Shown: positions 1-6,719, counted from the stretch's first letter. The stretch: DNA of 11,613 bases from Pseudomonadota bacterium (GCA_022709775.1 JAKLIE010000012.1:1-11613), one strand, 5' to 3'. Numbers and translations: made by a program. The notes: generated by a model from the letters alone, not told the origin.

Positions 1-113
1 CCGTACGGCAGCACCGAGCGCAGCGACGGCCACAGCGGCAGCGTGTTCTGCGCCCGCAGGTCCTCGACGTAGTCGCCCGGCAGGTCCTGCAGGCGGCCCA
101 GTTTCTGGTTCAC
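1..113 (-). CDS. Cupin dioxygenase, gentisate 1,2-dioxygenase-like (N-terminal fragment)
   Basis: Only the first 37 codons are present; the gene leaves the window at the left edge. The start is GTG at 113-111, overlapping the TGA (112-110) of the upstream monooxygenase as GTGA. A strong AAGGAGGA ribosome site lies 5 bases upstream, inside the end of that gene. The peptide contains [15 protein letters not shown] at about residues 23-37. This resembles the N-terminal 'PLW..L..L.P' segment that precedes the first cupin barrel in gentisate 1,2-dioxygenase and related ring-cleaving salicylate or 1-hydroxy-2-naphthoate dioxygenases. Those are Fe(II) enzymes that cleave gentisate to maleylpyruvate. 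No metal-binding histidines fall inside the window, so the assignment rests on this short motif plus context: a salicylyl-CoA hydroxylase-like gene directly upstream and a NahR-like regulator. Another bicupin protein cannot be excluded. Confidence 0.6.
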   Translation of the reverse strand, partial: MNQKLGRLQDLPGDYVEDLRAQNTLPLWPSLRSVLPY

Positions 114-1270
114 GATCGTCCTCCTTGGGCTCGGACGTCCGGATGCAGCGCCTCGTAGGCCTCCGCGAGCTTCGGATCCCGGCGCGTCACCTCGGCGTGG
201 TCGACGCGGCCCGTCCGCGTCATGTAGCTGTAGGCGAACTCCACCGGCGAGAGCGTTCGCACGAGGCGGTCCATGTCCTCGTACCAGCGCAGGCTCGCGT
301 TCGCCGCATCCCAGATCTTCTTCATCGGCGGCTTGCGCGTCTGCTGGAACAGTGCGAGCGCGGCCGGCACGTCCTTCGTCCCCGCGTCCCTGAATGCCTT
401 GAAGAGCGCGACCGAATCCTCCATCGCGAGGCGCGTGCCGGAGCCGATCGAGAAGTGTGCCGTCCGCAGCGCGTCGCCGAGCAGCACGACGTTGTCGAAG
501 CTCCAGCGCTCGTTCCAGATGGCCGGGAAGTTCCGCCACTGCGAATGGTTCGAGAGGATGCGATGCCCGTCCAGGTCCCGGGCGAAGACCCGCTCGCAGG
601 TCCGGATCGTGTCGTCGGGGCTCATCGCGCCGAAGCCGGCGCGCTCCCAGGTGGACTTCTCGACCTCGACCAGGAACGTGCTGCGGTCCGGGCGGTAGCG
701 ATAGTGGTGCGCGCAGAACACGCCCAGCTCGGTCTCGCGGAACGTCAGCGTCAGGCTGTCGAAGGCCCTGGTGCTGCCGTACCAGATGAACTTGTTCGGC
801 CGCCAGTCCGTCGTGGTGCCGAACCTGCCCTCGTTCTGTTCGCGGATCCACGAGAACGCGCCGTTCGCCCCGACGACGAGATCCGCCTCGCCCAGCTGCC
901 CGAGCGTCGTGATCTCGGCGTCGAAGACGAGCTTCACGCCGAGATCCTCGACGTAGCGATACAGGAGCGTCAGGAGCTCGAGTCGGCCGATCGAGGCGAA
1001 GCCGTTGCCGGCGACCGGGATCGCCGTGTCGTTGTGGGCGATCGTGATGTCGGGCCACGTCTCGAGATGCGGCGTCAGGTAGCGGTAGAGCGCCTCGTCG
1101 TCGGCCCGGAGGAACTCGAGCGCACGGTCGGAGAACACCACGCCGAAGCCCCAGGTCGCGTCGCGCGGGTTGCGCTCGAATATCGCGACGTCGTGCGACG
1201 GGTCGAGGCGCTTCATCAGCGCTGCGAAGTACAGGCCCGCAGGGCCAGCGCCCAGGATCCGGATCTTCAT
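110..1270 (-). CDS. FAD-dependent monooxygenase, salicylyl-CoA 5-hydroxylase-like
   Basis: A 386-residue flavoprotein hydroxylase of the PHBH/UbiH fold. The N-terminal Rossmann motif is GAGPAG at residues 7-12, with the FAD ribose acidic residue near E32. The region [10 protein letters not shown] (42-51) and the flavin-binding segment GD at 265-266 followed by [16 protein letters not shown] (270-285) are hallmarks of salicylyl-CoA 5-hydroxylase (SdgC) and of the N-terminal half of 2-aminobenzoyl-CoA monooxygenase/reductase. Its length matches the stand-alone hydroxylase; the reductase half of the roughly 770-residue bifunctional enzymes is absent. The residue before TAHF is Arg (ALRTAHF), where I recall His being usual. 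It overlaps the downstream cupin gene by 4 bases. The divergent NahR-like regulator and operator suggest induction by an aromatic acid such as salicylate. There is no clear Shine-Dalgarno before ATG 1270. The fold is sure; the exact substrate is inferred. Confidence 0.82.
   Translation of the reverse strand: MKIRILGAGPAGLYFAALMKRLDPSHDVAIFERNPRDATWGFGVVFSDRALEFLRADDEALYRYLTPHLETWPDITIAHNDTAIPVAGNGFASIGRLELLTLLYRYVEDLGVKLVFDAEITTLGQLGEADLVVGANGAFSWIREQNEGRFGTTTDWRPNKFIWYGSTRAFDSLTLTFRETELGVFCAHHYRYRPDRSTFLVEVEKSTWERAGFGAMSPDDTIRTCERVFARDLDGHRILSNHSQWRNFPAIWNERWSFDNVVLLGDALRTAHFSIGSGTRLAMEDSVALFKAFRDAGTKDVPAALALFQQTRKPPMKKIWDAANASLRWYEDMDRLVRTLSPVEFAYSYMTRTGRVDHAEVTRRDPKLAEAYEALHPDVRAQGGRS
119..126 (-). 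promoter_or_regulatory. Strong ribosome binding site for the cupin gene
   Basis: AAGGAGGA lies 5 bases before the GTG at 113. It sits within the last codons of the monooxygenase gene. It fixes the GTG as the start of the cupin gene and supports coupled translation of the two. Confidence 0.8.
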
Positions 1271-1301
1271 GGAGGGTCAGCCGCGAACGGGATCGGTGTC
1301 G

Positions 1302-1330
1302 ATGATGGTCCCCGGCGGTCGATTAGTCGA
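1302..1330 (-). promoter_or_regulatory. Candidate promoter of the monooxygenase-cupin operon
   Basis: On the minus strand TCGACT (1330-1325, 4 of 6 matches to TTGACA) and CATCAT (1307-1302, 4 of 6 matches to TATAAT) are separated by exactly 17 bases. This predicts transcription starting near 1295, about 25 bases before the ATG. That start places the NahR-type operator centre near -65, the usual position for a LysR recognition site. A weak core promoter is what is expected of an activator-dependent gene. Inferred from sequence only. Confidence 0.45.
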
Positions 1331-1339
1331 TAAAATGAA

Positions 1340-1349
1340 GAATATATTC
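1340..1349. promoter_or_regulatory. Perfect 10-base AT-rich palindrome next to the operator
   Basis: GAATATATTC reads the same on both strands. It sits between the NahR-type operator and the candidate -35 box, about -45 to -54 relative to the predicted start at 1295. That is close to where LysR activators make their second, effector-sensitive contact. It also contains TATATT (1343-1348), which could act as the -10 box of the regulator gene on the plus strand. Its role is inferred. Confidence 0.35.
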
Positions 1350-1352
1350 CAC

Positions 1353-1367
1353 ATCACCATTGTGAAT
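1353..1367 (-). promoter_or_regulatory. NahR-type LysR operator
   Basis: The minus strand reads ATTCACAATGGTGAT. The published NahR consensus at nah and sal promoters is ATTCACGCTN2TGAT, so all ten bases of the two outer blocks (ATTCAC and TGAT) match at identical spacing. It also fits the general LysR box T-N11-A (T1366, A1354) and forms an imperfect inverted repeat (ATCAC/GTGAA). It lies 83 bases upstream of the monooxygenase ATG. It ends 8 bases before the regulator's start at 1375, so binding could activate the operon and repress the regulator's own gene. Confidence 0.72.
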
Positions 1368-1374
1368 GTCCGCC

Positions 1375-2283
1375 ATGGACCTGAACGACCTCGACCTGAA
1401 CCTGCTGATCGTGTTCAACCAGCTCGTCGTCGAGCGCCGCGTGAACGCCGTCGCGCAAACGCTGGGCATCACGCAGCCGGCCGTGAGCAACGCGCTGCGG
1501 CGCCTGCGGCGCCATCTCGGGGACGAACTGTTCATGCGGACCTCGAAAGGCATGGAGCCGACGCCCTTCGCCGCGCGGCTCGCAGCGCCGGTGGCGGAAG
1601 CGCTCGGCGCGATCCACAGCGCGCTCAACCAGCGCACGTCCTTCGACCCGGCCACCGGCACGCGCACCTTCGTGCTCGCGATGACGGACATCGGCGAGAT
1701 CTACTTCCTGCCGCCCCTGATGGAGCACCTGGCGCGCGTGGCCCCGAACGTCTGCGTGAGCACCGTACGACATTCGGCCGCCGGCCTGAAGGACGAGATG
1801 GAGGCGGGCCGCGTGGACCTCGCGCTGGGCCTGCTGCCCGACCTCAAGGCCGGATTCTTCCAGCGAAGGCTGTTCCGCCACCGCTACGTCTGCATGTTCC
1901 GCAGGGGGCACCGGCTCGACAGGCGCCAGATCACGCTGACGGAATTCTCGGACGCGGACCACGTCGTCGTCGTCGCCGCCGGCACGGGGCACAGCCGCGT
2001 CGACGCGATGCTCGACGACGCGGGCATCCGCCGGCGCATCCGCCTGCGCGTGCCGCATTTCGTCGCGATCGGCCACATCCTGAGCGAGACCGACATGATC
2101 GCCACGGTGCCCGAGCGCTTCGCGCAGCGTTGCGTGGAGCCCTTCGGTCTCACCCACGTCCCGCACCCCGCCAAGCTGCCGGAGATCGCGATCAACCTGT
2201 TCTGGCACGCGAGGTCCCATCGCGAGCCGGGCAACCAGTGGCTGCGCGGCGTCGTGTCGGACCTGTTCTCGGAGCAGCGGTAG
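1375..2283 (+). CDS. nahR: LysR-family regulator, NahR/NagR-like
   Basis: A 302-residue LysR-type transcription factor. The N-terminal winged helix-turn-helix (about residues 5-65, recognition region ITQPAVSNALRRLRR at 32-46) is followed by the periplasmic-binding-protein-like effector domain. The resemblance to NahR/NagR from recall is unusually strong: DLDLNLLIVFNQL at the start, KGMEPTPFAARLA (58-70), LAMTDIGEIYF (101-111), LLPDLKAGFFQRRLF (153-167), VPHFVAIGHIL (227-237) and INLFWHA near the end. NahR and NagR sense salicylate and activate naphthalene/salicylate operons. ATG 1375 is chosen over the in-frame ATG at 1366 because it gives the MxLxDLDLNLL start of NahR and keeps the operator outside the coding region. 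Neither start has a clear Shine-Dalgarno. It is divergent from the monooxygenase operon. The symbol denotes family resemblance; the effector is not proven. Confidence 0.88.
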   Translation: MDLNDLDLNLLIVFNQLVVERRVNAVAQTLGITQPAVSNALRRLRRHLGDELFMRTSKGMEPTPFAARLAAPVAEALGAIHSALNQRTSFDPATGTRTFVLAMTDIGEIYFLPPLMEHLARVAPNVCVSTVRHSAAGLKDEMEAGRVDLALGLLPDLKAGFFQRRLFRHRYVCMFRRGHRLDRRQITLTEFSDADHVVVVAAGTGHSRVDAMLDDAGIRRRIRLRVPHFVAIGHILSETDMIATVPERFAQRCVEPFGLTHVPHPAKLPEIAINLFWHARSHREPGNQWLRGVVSDLFSEQR

Positions 2284-2671
2284 CCGTCCTTCCCGGCGCC
2301 GGCGCGAGCTTCGTACCGGGGCGGCCGGTGTCAAGCACACCCTGCCTCGGCTCACCGCAGACGAGTCCAGAGCACCGGTCATGCATCGGCCGTGCGCGTG
2401 GTCGGGTGGCGCCCGCTCCCGATCCTGTCGGTATGGCCCGTCGGAACCGTGGTCGTCGGGTGATGGAGACCCGGACGGGGCCGAGGAAGACCGGCCCTAT
2501 TCCATCCGGACCGGAGGCCCCCTCTCGGAGGACGGACCGGCATCCGCCCCGGCGTCGAAAATGTCGCTACAGGGCCGCGATGCACGTCCGATGGCTGCAG
2601 CCTCGACCTTCGGCAACGCACTCGCCTCGCAACGGCACAGCATTGCGGGGTACTCGCGACGGGAGGCGGGA
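2284..2671. other. Gap without a gene between the LysR gene and the lipoprotein gene
   Basis: There are 388 bases with no convincing gene. The plus-strand frame is open from 2381, but residues encoded before 2672 are Arg/Ser/Pro/Gly-rich and unlike protein. Small palindromes are present (CCGGCGCCGG at 2293-2302, TCCGGACCGGA at 2505-2515), but there is no stem followed by a T-run, so I see no standard terminator. I found no convincing promoter; the gap must hold or lie next to the promoter for the lipoprotein gene. Confidence 0.6.
2661..2666 (+). promoter_or_regulatory. Ribosome binding site for the lipoprotein gene
   Basis: GGGAGG lies 5 bases upstream of GTG 2672. Together with the lipoprotein signal that begins immediately after, it selects GTG 2672 over the far-upstream ATG at 2381. 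Confidence 0.65.
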
Positions 2672-3388
2672 GTGGTCAACCGGCTGGTCGCGTCCCTCGC
2701 GGCGCTTGCGGCATCCGCCCTGGCGGGATGCGCCGCGACGATGGCGTTCCAGGCCGACTCGGACGCACCGCGCGGAACAGACGCGGTGCTCCTGATGACG
2801 GCAACGCCGACGAACACGTATCGGCCGTCCGTCCGGCTCGAGCCGCTGTTCGTGCGCGTTTGCAGGAAAGGCGCGGCCGACGGCAGCGGCTGCGTCGCAT
2901 TTCGGGTGGACGACGATGCAAGGCGCGCCGCTGCGGAAGGAGGCGGCGGGTATTTCCTGCGCTTCGACCTCGACAACGGCGAGCACGAGATTCTCTCCCT
3001 GGAAGGGCAGGACATCCTGCACGGCTCCTTCGTCGTGCCCATCCATGCGGACGTGACGACCCGCGGCGCAGGCGTCTTCTGTCTGGGCCATCTGTTCGCG
3101 ACGATGCGAGCGCGAGAGGCGGGCGAGTTCCGGGCCGCTCCCCCTCCCTTCGTGTGGGGACCGGGAGGACTCGTGATGGAGGCCTTTGCCGGTTTCGGCT
3201 TCTACGGCGCCACGTTCGACGTCCGGATCACCGACCGGTCCGAGGAGAACATCGCCGACTTCCGGAGCAGATTCGCCGCGCTTCGCGCTGCGAACATCGA
3301 GCGATCGATCCTGCCGCCCTTCGACCGGTCGAAGGCGCAGCGACGATGGGAAGCCGATCCGGCCGGTCGCCTGCGCGAGGCGCGGTAG
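2672..3388 (+). CDS. Predicted lipoprotein of unknown function
   Basis: A 238-residue protein with a clear lipoprotein signal: MVNR, then a hydrophobic Ala/Leu stretch, then lipobox LAGC with the modified cysteine at residue 20. The residue after Cys is Ala, which by the +2 rule favours sorting to the outer membrane. The mature part looks like a compact beta-rich domain. Recognisable segments are TNTYRPSVRLEPLFVRV (48-63), YFLRFDLDNGEHEI (94-107), GVFCLGHLFATMRAR (134-148, a 'GxxYLGH' pattern), FDVRITD (182-188) and ILPPFDRSKAQRRW near the C-terminus. From recall, similar proteins with the ending 'LPPFDR..AQ.WW' occur as conserved proteins without known function in proteobacteria. Besides Cys20 there are three cysteines (64, 74, 137). 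The gene stands alone, converging on the cytochrome b gene, so the neighbours give no clue. No function is proposed. Confidence 0.75.
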   Translation: MVNRLVASLAALAASALAGCAATMAFQADSDAPRGTDAVLLMTATPTNTYRPSVRLEPLFVRVCRKGAADGSGCVAFRVDDDARRAAAEGGGGYFLRFDLDNGEHEILSLEGQDILHGSFVVPIHADVTTRGAGVFCLGHLFATMRAREAGEFRAAPPPFVWGPGGLVMEAFAGFGFYGATFDVRITDRSEENIADFRSRFAALRAANIERSILPPFDRSKAQRRWEADPAGRLREAR

Positions 3389-3469
3389 AAGCGCGCGAGC
3401 GCCCGGAACGAGTCGAGTCGATGAGGGCAGGAGGCCGTCCGGCAGCAGCAGCGCAGACGTCCACCTTCC

Positions 3470-4183
3470 TCAGGCCAGCCGGTGCAGCACGAACCAGACG
3501 GCGATTCCGCAGAACGCGAGCAGCACCATCGCGCGCACGCTCGACGCGCTGGCCGCGGAGGGGTCGGCGAGGTCGGCGGGCAGCGACTTCACGCCGTCGA
3601 TCATCGCCTTGACCAGGTTCTCGCGGAACAGCGTCAGGTAGGCGACCACCGCGAGCACGTGCAGGACGGCGAGCGTCACGACCACCCAGGCGAACCGGCG
3701 GTGGAACGACGAGATCGCGTCGGAGGCGTCCTTCGTCACCCGCTTGACCAGCGGCCCGTCCCACAGGATGTCGTCGTTCGTGAACAGCCCGGTACCGGTC
3801 TGCACGAGCAGCGCGGCAAGCAGCGCGACCACCATCCAGCCGCCGATCGGGTTGTGCGTCGCATGGATCTCGGGCGCGCGCCGGACCCGCGAGCGGACGT
3901 AGCTCGCCGCCGCGCGAGGCCCGCGCACGAACGCACGGAAGCGCGCGTTGCGGCTTCCGACGAATCCCCAGAGCACCCGGAACAGCACGAGCGCCAGCAG
4001 CGCCTGGCCGAATCGCATGTGCCACAGCAGGGCCTCGTTGCCGACGAGCCCGGTGACGACCAGCGCGACGACCAGCAGCGCCATCGACCAGTGCACGACG
4101 CGCACCGGCCAGTCCCAGACGGCGACCCGTGCGTTCGCCGCGGGGTAGGCGCCGCCTTCGGGCGAAAGCGGGAGGCCGGTCAT
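3470..4183 (-). CDS. Cytochrome b561 family membrane protein
   Basis: A 237-residue integral membrane di-heme cytochrome b of the bacterial b561 / Ni,Fe-hydrogenase cytochrome b type. It passes electrons between a periplasmic cytochrome c or dehydrogenase partner and quinone. Family features are VWDWPVRVVHWSMALL (22-37) with His31 in the first helix, LLWHMRFGQALLALVLFRVLWG (52-73) with His55, THNPIGGWMV (109-118) leading into a helix, and FHRRFAW...LHVLAVVAYL (160-183) with His161 and His175. A fifth hydrophobic stretch closes the protein (217-234). Likely heme ligands are among His31, His55, His161 and His175. These proteins are often encoded next to a small di-heme cytochrome c, which is not seen here. 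The gene starts 43 bases after the methyltransferase stop on the same strand and is probably the last gene of that run. There is only a weak Shine-Dalgarno. Confidence 0.85.
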   Translation of the reverse strand: MTGLPLSPEGGAYPAANARVAVWDWPVRVVHWSMALLVVALVVTGLVGNEALLWHMRFGQALLALVLFRVLWGFVGSRNARFRAFVRGPRAAASYVRSRVRRAPEIHATHNPIGGWMVVALLAALLVQTGTGLFTNDDILWDGPLVKRVTKDASDAISSFHRRFAWVVVTLAVLHVLAVVAYLTLFRENLVKAMIDGVKSLPADLADPSAASASSVRAMVLLAFCGIAVWFVLHRLA

Positions 4184-4226
4184 CGCACCGGCCTCGGCAA
4201 GGCGCGTCGCGCCGCCGGCATGGCGC

Positions 4227-4943
4227 TCATGCCCTGTCCGACGGCTCGGCCCGCGACGCGACCCACACGATCGCGGGCGGCACGTTGCGCCACACCCGCT
4301 CGGCGCGATGCCAGCGCAGCCGCGCAGACTCGAACGCGAACGGCTCGCGCAGCCCGTAGCTGTACTGGACGAGCCGGCGCTCCGGATACGCCAGCAGGAA
4401 GCGCTCGATCAGCCGCGACGTGGTCCGCGCGAGATCGCCCGGCAGCGACCTGAACGGAAGCGACGACACGGCAACCGTGCGTGCGGGTTGCAGAAGCAGC
4501 GCGTCCGCGCGCTCGTGCACGCAACCGGTGTGCACGAACACGCGCGGCCATCCGCGCGCGATCCCGCGCGCCATCTCGGGGCTGCGCTCGATCACGGCGA
4601 GCGCGGTTCGCGGATGGTCCGCAGCGAGGAACCGCGTGATCGACCCGGCGCCGGCGCCCAGCTCGACGATCGCGTCGAAATCCGCGGCGTGGCGCGACAT
4701 CGCGCGCCCGAGCGAGCGCGACGACGGGACGATGCCGCCGACGAGCGCCGGGGCGCGCAGGAAATGCGCGAAGAACGAGTCCGCCAGCCCGCCGGGCGCG
4801 CCGCCCTCGCGATGCCCGGAGCCCGCGCTCCCCGGCCGCCAGCCCTCGCGACCGGGTCCGGAGACCAGCGCTCCGGAGCGCGCTGCGCGCTCGCCCGCAG
4901 CGCGCGGCGCTCCATTGTCGAATCCCGAATCGGGTGGGGGCAT
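4227..4943 (-). CDS. SAM-dependent methyltransferase, PmtA-like
   Basis: A 238-residue class I methyltransferase resembling phospholipid N-methyltransferase (PmtA) and related rRNA-dimethylase-fold proteins. After the N-terminal tail come FFAHFLRAPALVGGIVPSSR (57-76), the amphipathic lead-in typical of PmtA-type enzymes. Then come the SAM-binding motif ELGAGAG at 95-101, the acidic residue E119 after the second strand, and SSLPFRSLP (160-168) at the motif IV position. The PmtA group methylates phosphatidylethanolamine at the membrane, but the substrate here is not determined. The first roughly 50 residues are a Gly/Ala/Arg/Pro-rich low-complexity tail. ATG 4943 is still preferred because AAAGG (4954-4950) lies 6 bases upstream and I see no alternative ATG or GTG before the domain. 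It starts 10 bases after the MarC-family gene stop, so they are cotranscribed. Confidence 0.8.
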   Translation of the reverse strand: MPPPDSGFDNGAPRAAGERAARSGALVSGPGREGWRPGSAGSGHREGGAPGGLADSFFAHFLRAPALVGGIVPSSRSLGRAMSRHAADFDAIVELGAGAGSITRFLAADHPRTALAVIERSPEMARGIARGWPRVFVHTGCVHERADALLLQPARTVAVSSLPFRSLPGDLARTTSRLIERFLLAYPERRLVQYSYGLREPFAFESARLRWHRAERVWRNVPPAIVWVASRAEPSDRA

Positions 4944-4953
4944 CGGTTGCCTT

Positions 4954-5556
4954 TCAGCGTGCGGGTTGCGCAGTGAACATCCGGATGCCGGAAAGCAGCA
5001 TCTCGACGGCGAGGGCCGTCAGCACGAGACCCATCAGGCGTTCCATCGCGAGCACGCCGCGCTCGCCGATCACGCGATGGACGCGGTCGGCCGCGGCGAG
5101 GACGACGACCGTCACGAGCATCGCGACCGACACCGCGACGACCAGCGACGGCAGCGCATCGGGGGTGCGTGACGCCATCAGCATGACGGTCGCGATCGCG
5201 GACGGGCCGGCGATCGCGGGAATGGCGAGCGGCACGATGAACGGCTCGGCCAGCGTCGTGTCGCCGAACACGCCATCCGGGTGCGCGAAGACCATGCGCA
5301 GCGCGATCAGGAACAGGATAACGCCTCCGGCGATCGACAGCGACGCCTCCGACAGGTGCATCAGCGCCAGGAAGGCCTTGCCGCCGAACAGGAAGACCAG
5401 CAGCAGCGCGTAGGCGATCAGGCATTCGCGCACGATCACGCGGAGCCGTCGCTCGCGCGGCACGCCGCGCATCGCGGCCACGGCCAGCGGTACGTTGCCG
5501 AACGGATCGGTGACGAGCACGAGGAGGACGATCGCGGAAACGAGTTCGGACGGCAT
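4954..5556 (-). CDS. MarC/YhgN family integral membrane protein
   Basis: A 200-residue hydrophobic protein with about six transmembrane segments in the two-fold repeated arrangement of the MarC family. Signature parts are LLVLVTDPFGNVPL (11-24), FLFGGKAFLALMHLSEASLSIAGGVILFLIALRM (55-88) and EPFIVPLAIPAIAGPSAIATVML (104-126). The last is the conserved PLAxPxxxGP.xI segment. ERLMGLVLTALAVEML follows at 172-187. The sequence is nearest, from recall, to E. coli YhgN. MarC was once linked to multiple antibiotic resistance, but that link was withdrawn; the transported substrate, if any, is unknown. The start ATG 5556 lacks a clear Shine-Dalgarno. TATACT in the 42-base gap to the upstream lrgB gene may give it its own promoter. 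The methyltransferase gene follows after 10 bases. Confidence 0.9.
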   Translation of the reverse strand: MPSELVSAIVLLVLVTDPFGNVPLAVAAMRGVPRERRLRVIVRECLIAYALLLVFLFGGKAFLALMHLSEASLSIAGGVILFLIALRMVFAHPDGVFGDTTLAEPFIVPLAIPAIAGPSAIATVMLMASRTPDALPSLVVAVSVAMLVTVVVLAAADRVHRVIGERGVLAMERLMGLVLTALAVEMLLSGIRMFTAQPAR

Positions 5557-5578
5557 GGCGTGGCGGCGGCGCTCGGCG

Positions 5579-5584
5579 AGTATA
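5579..5584 (-). promoter_or_regulatory. Possible -10 box before the MarC-family gene
   Basis: TATACT (5 of 6 matches to TATAAT) lies on the minus strand, 22 bases before ATG 5556, in the short gap after lrgB. It stands out in otherwise very GC-rich sequence. No good -35 hexamer is found at 16-18 bases, so this is only a candidate. Confidence 0.3.
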
Positions 5585-5598
5585 ACCGCCCGGGCCCG

Positions 5599-6330
5599 TC
5601 ACCCGGACAGCGCGCGCCACGCCGCCACGGCCACCGGCATGGCCAGCGCCGCCGCGAGCGCGTGCAGCCCGAAGGCGAGGCCCGCATAGGTGCCCGCGTC
5701 ACGGTCCACCTGGAACGCGCGGGCCGTCCCGATGCCGTGCGCTGCCAGTCCCAGGGCGAACCCCCGTGCGCGGAGGTCGCTCACGCCCGCCGCATCGAAC
5801 ACGTAGCGCCCGAGGACCGCGCCCGCCACGCCGGTCGCGACCGCGAACACGGCCGCCAGCGCGGGCAGGCCGCCGATGCGCTCCGCGATGCCCATCGCCA
5901 CCGGGGCGGTCACCGACTTCGGCACGAGCGACGCCAGCGTCGCCGGCGACACGCCCAGCGCCCACGCGATCCCGACCGCGCTCGTCGCCGCGACCACCGA
6001 TCCGACGACGAGCGACGCGACGATCGGGAATGCGAGCCTGCGCACTCCCCGCCATTCGCGCGCGAGCGGCACCGCGAGCCCGACCACCGCGGGCCCGAGC
6101 AGGAAGTGGACGAACTGCGCGCCCTCGAAGTAGGTGCGATAGGGCGTGCGCGTCGCGGCGAGCGCGGCGACGACGATCGCCACCGCGATCGGCACCGGGT
6201 TGGCGATCGGACGGAACGACGAGCGCGCGTAGATCGCGTAGCCGATCGCATAGGCGACCAGCGTGATCGTGAGACCGGCGAGCGGTGTCGACGACAGGTA
6301 GACCCACAGCCGGAACAGCTCGTCGGTCAC
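5599..6330 (-). CDS. lrgB: LrgB/CidB family membrane protein
   Basis: A 243-residue polytopic membrane protein of the LrgB family. It acts with a small LrgA/CidA partner; these pairs were first described as holin/antiholin-like regulators of murein hydrolase export and lysis. Several are now linked to small organic acid transport (pyruvate for Bacillus PftAB, glycolate/glycerate for plant PLGG1). Conserved segments are HFLLGPAVVGLAVPLA (75-90), SLVPKSVTAPVAM (134-146, the invariant PKSVT.P), and AAHGIGTARA (196-205). The start is taken as GTG 6330, which overlaps the lrgA stop as GTGA. The frame is open 17 codons further, but those residues are Arg/Ala-rich and lie inside lrgA. Confidence 0.92.
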   Translation of the reverse strand: MTDELFRLWVYLSSTPLAGLTITLVAYAIGYAIYARSSFRPIANPVPIAVAIVVAALAATRTPYRTYFEGAQFVHFLLGPAVVGLAVPLAREWRGVRRLAFPIVASLVVGSVVAATSAVGIAWALGVSPATLASLVPKSVTAPVAMGIAERIGGLPALAAVFAVATGVAGAVLGRYVFDAAGVSDLRARGFALGLAAHGIGTARAFQVDRDAGTYAGLAFGLHALAAALAMPVAVAAWRALSG

Positions 6331-6719
6331 GCGCGATCCGATCCTGCCCGCTCGCGGCGCGCGGCGCGCCGCAGCAGCCACTGGAACGTGAGCCCGGTCG
6401 CCGCGAGCGCGAGGATCGTGCTCGCGACGAGCGCCACGGCGAGCGCGGCGCCCTCGTCCGCGAGTCGCGCCGCGTGAAGCATCACGCCCACGCCCGCCGG
6501 CACGAAAAGCAACGACAGGTGCCGCGCGAGGCCGTCGGCCGCGACGCCGAGCGGCGCCTCGGCCGCCGCATCGCGTGCGTCGCGCAGCCGCAGCGCAACG
6601 AGCAGCAGCGCCATTCCGATGACGGGCCCGGGTACCGGCGCGCCGGTCGCGAGCGTCAGGGCCTCGCCTGCGCTCTGGAACACGAGCAGCCAGGTCAGGC
6701 CGGCGAGCAGCGGCGACAC
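6327..6719 (-). CDS. lrgA: LrgA/CidA family holin-like membrane protein
   Basis: A 130-residue membrane protein with four hydrophobic segments, the usual size for the LrgA/CidA family. It shows PVPGPVIGMALLLVAL (28-43) and RHLSLLFVPAGVGVM (66-80), the two hallmark motifs. GTG 6719 is the start; GGGGAGA (6733-6727) lies 7 bases upstream. The C-terminus is a short Arg-rich cytosolic tail. It overlaps lrgB by 4 bases, so the two are made together as a membrane pair. The GNAT gene ends 75 bases upstream on the same strand and may share the transcript. Whether the pair serves lysis control or organic acid export cannot be told from sequence. Confidence 0.9.
   Translation of the reverse strand: MSPLLAGLTWLLVFQSAGEALTLATGAPVPGPVIGMALLLVALRLRDARDAAAEAPLGVAADGLARHLSLLFVPAGVGVMLHAARLADEGAALAVALVASTILALAATGLTFQWLLRRAARRERAGSDRA

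Noticed and set aside
2381..2671. Upstream extension of the lipoprotein gene to ATG 2381
   Set aside because: The extra 97 residues are not protein-like and would bury the lipoprotein signal and its ribosome site inside the protein.
2284..2671. Possible small RNA or riboswitch in the gene-free gap
   Set aside because: I see no known RNA motif and no terminator-like stem followed by T residues; only short GC palindromes common in such DNA.
1170..2795. 541-codon plus-strand open frame across the regulator gene
   Set aside because: Arg/Pro/Ala-rich shadow of the LysR gene in another frame; it has no domain and would run through both the promoter region and the regulator.
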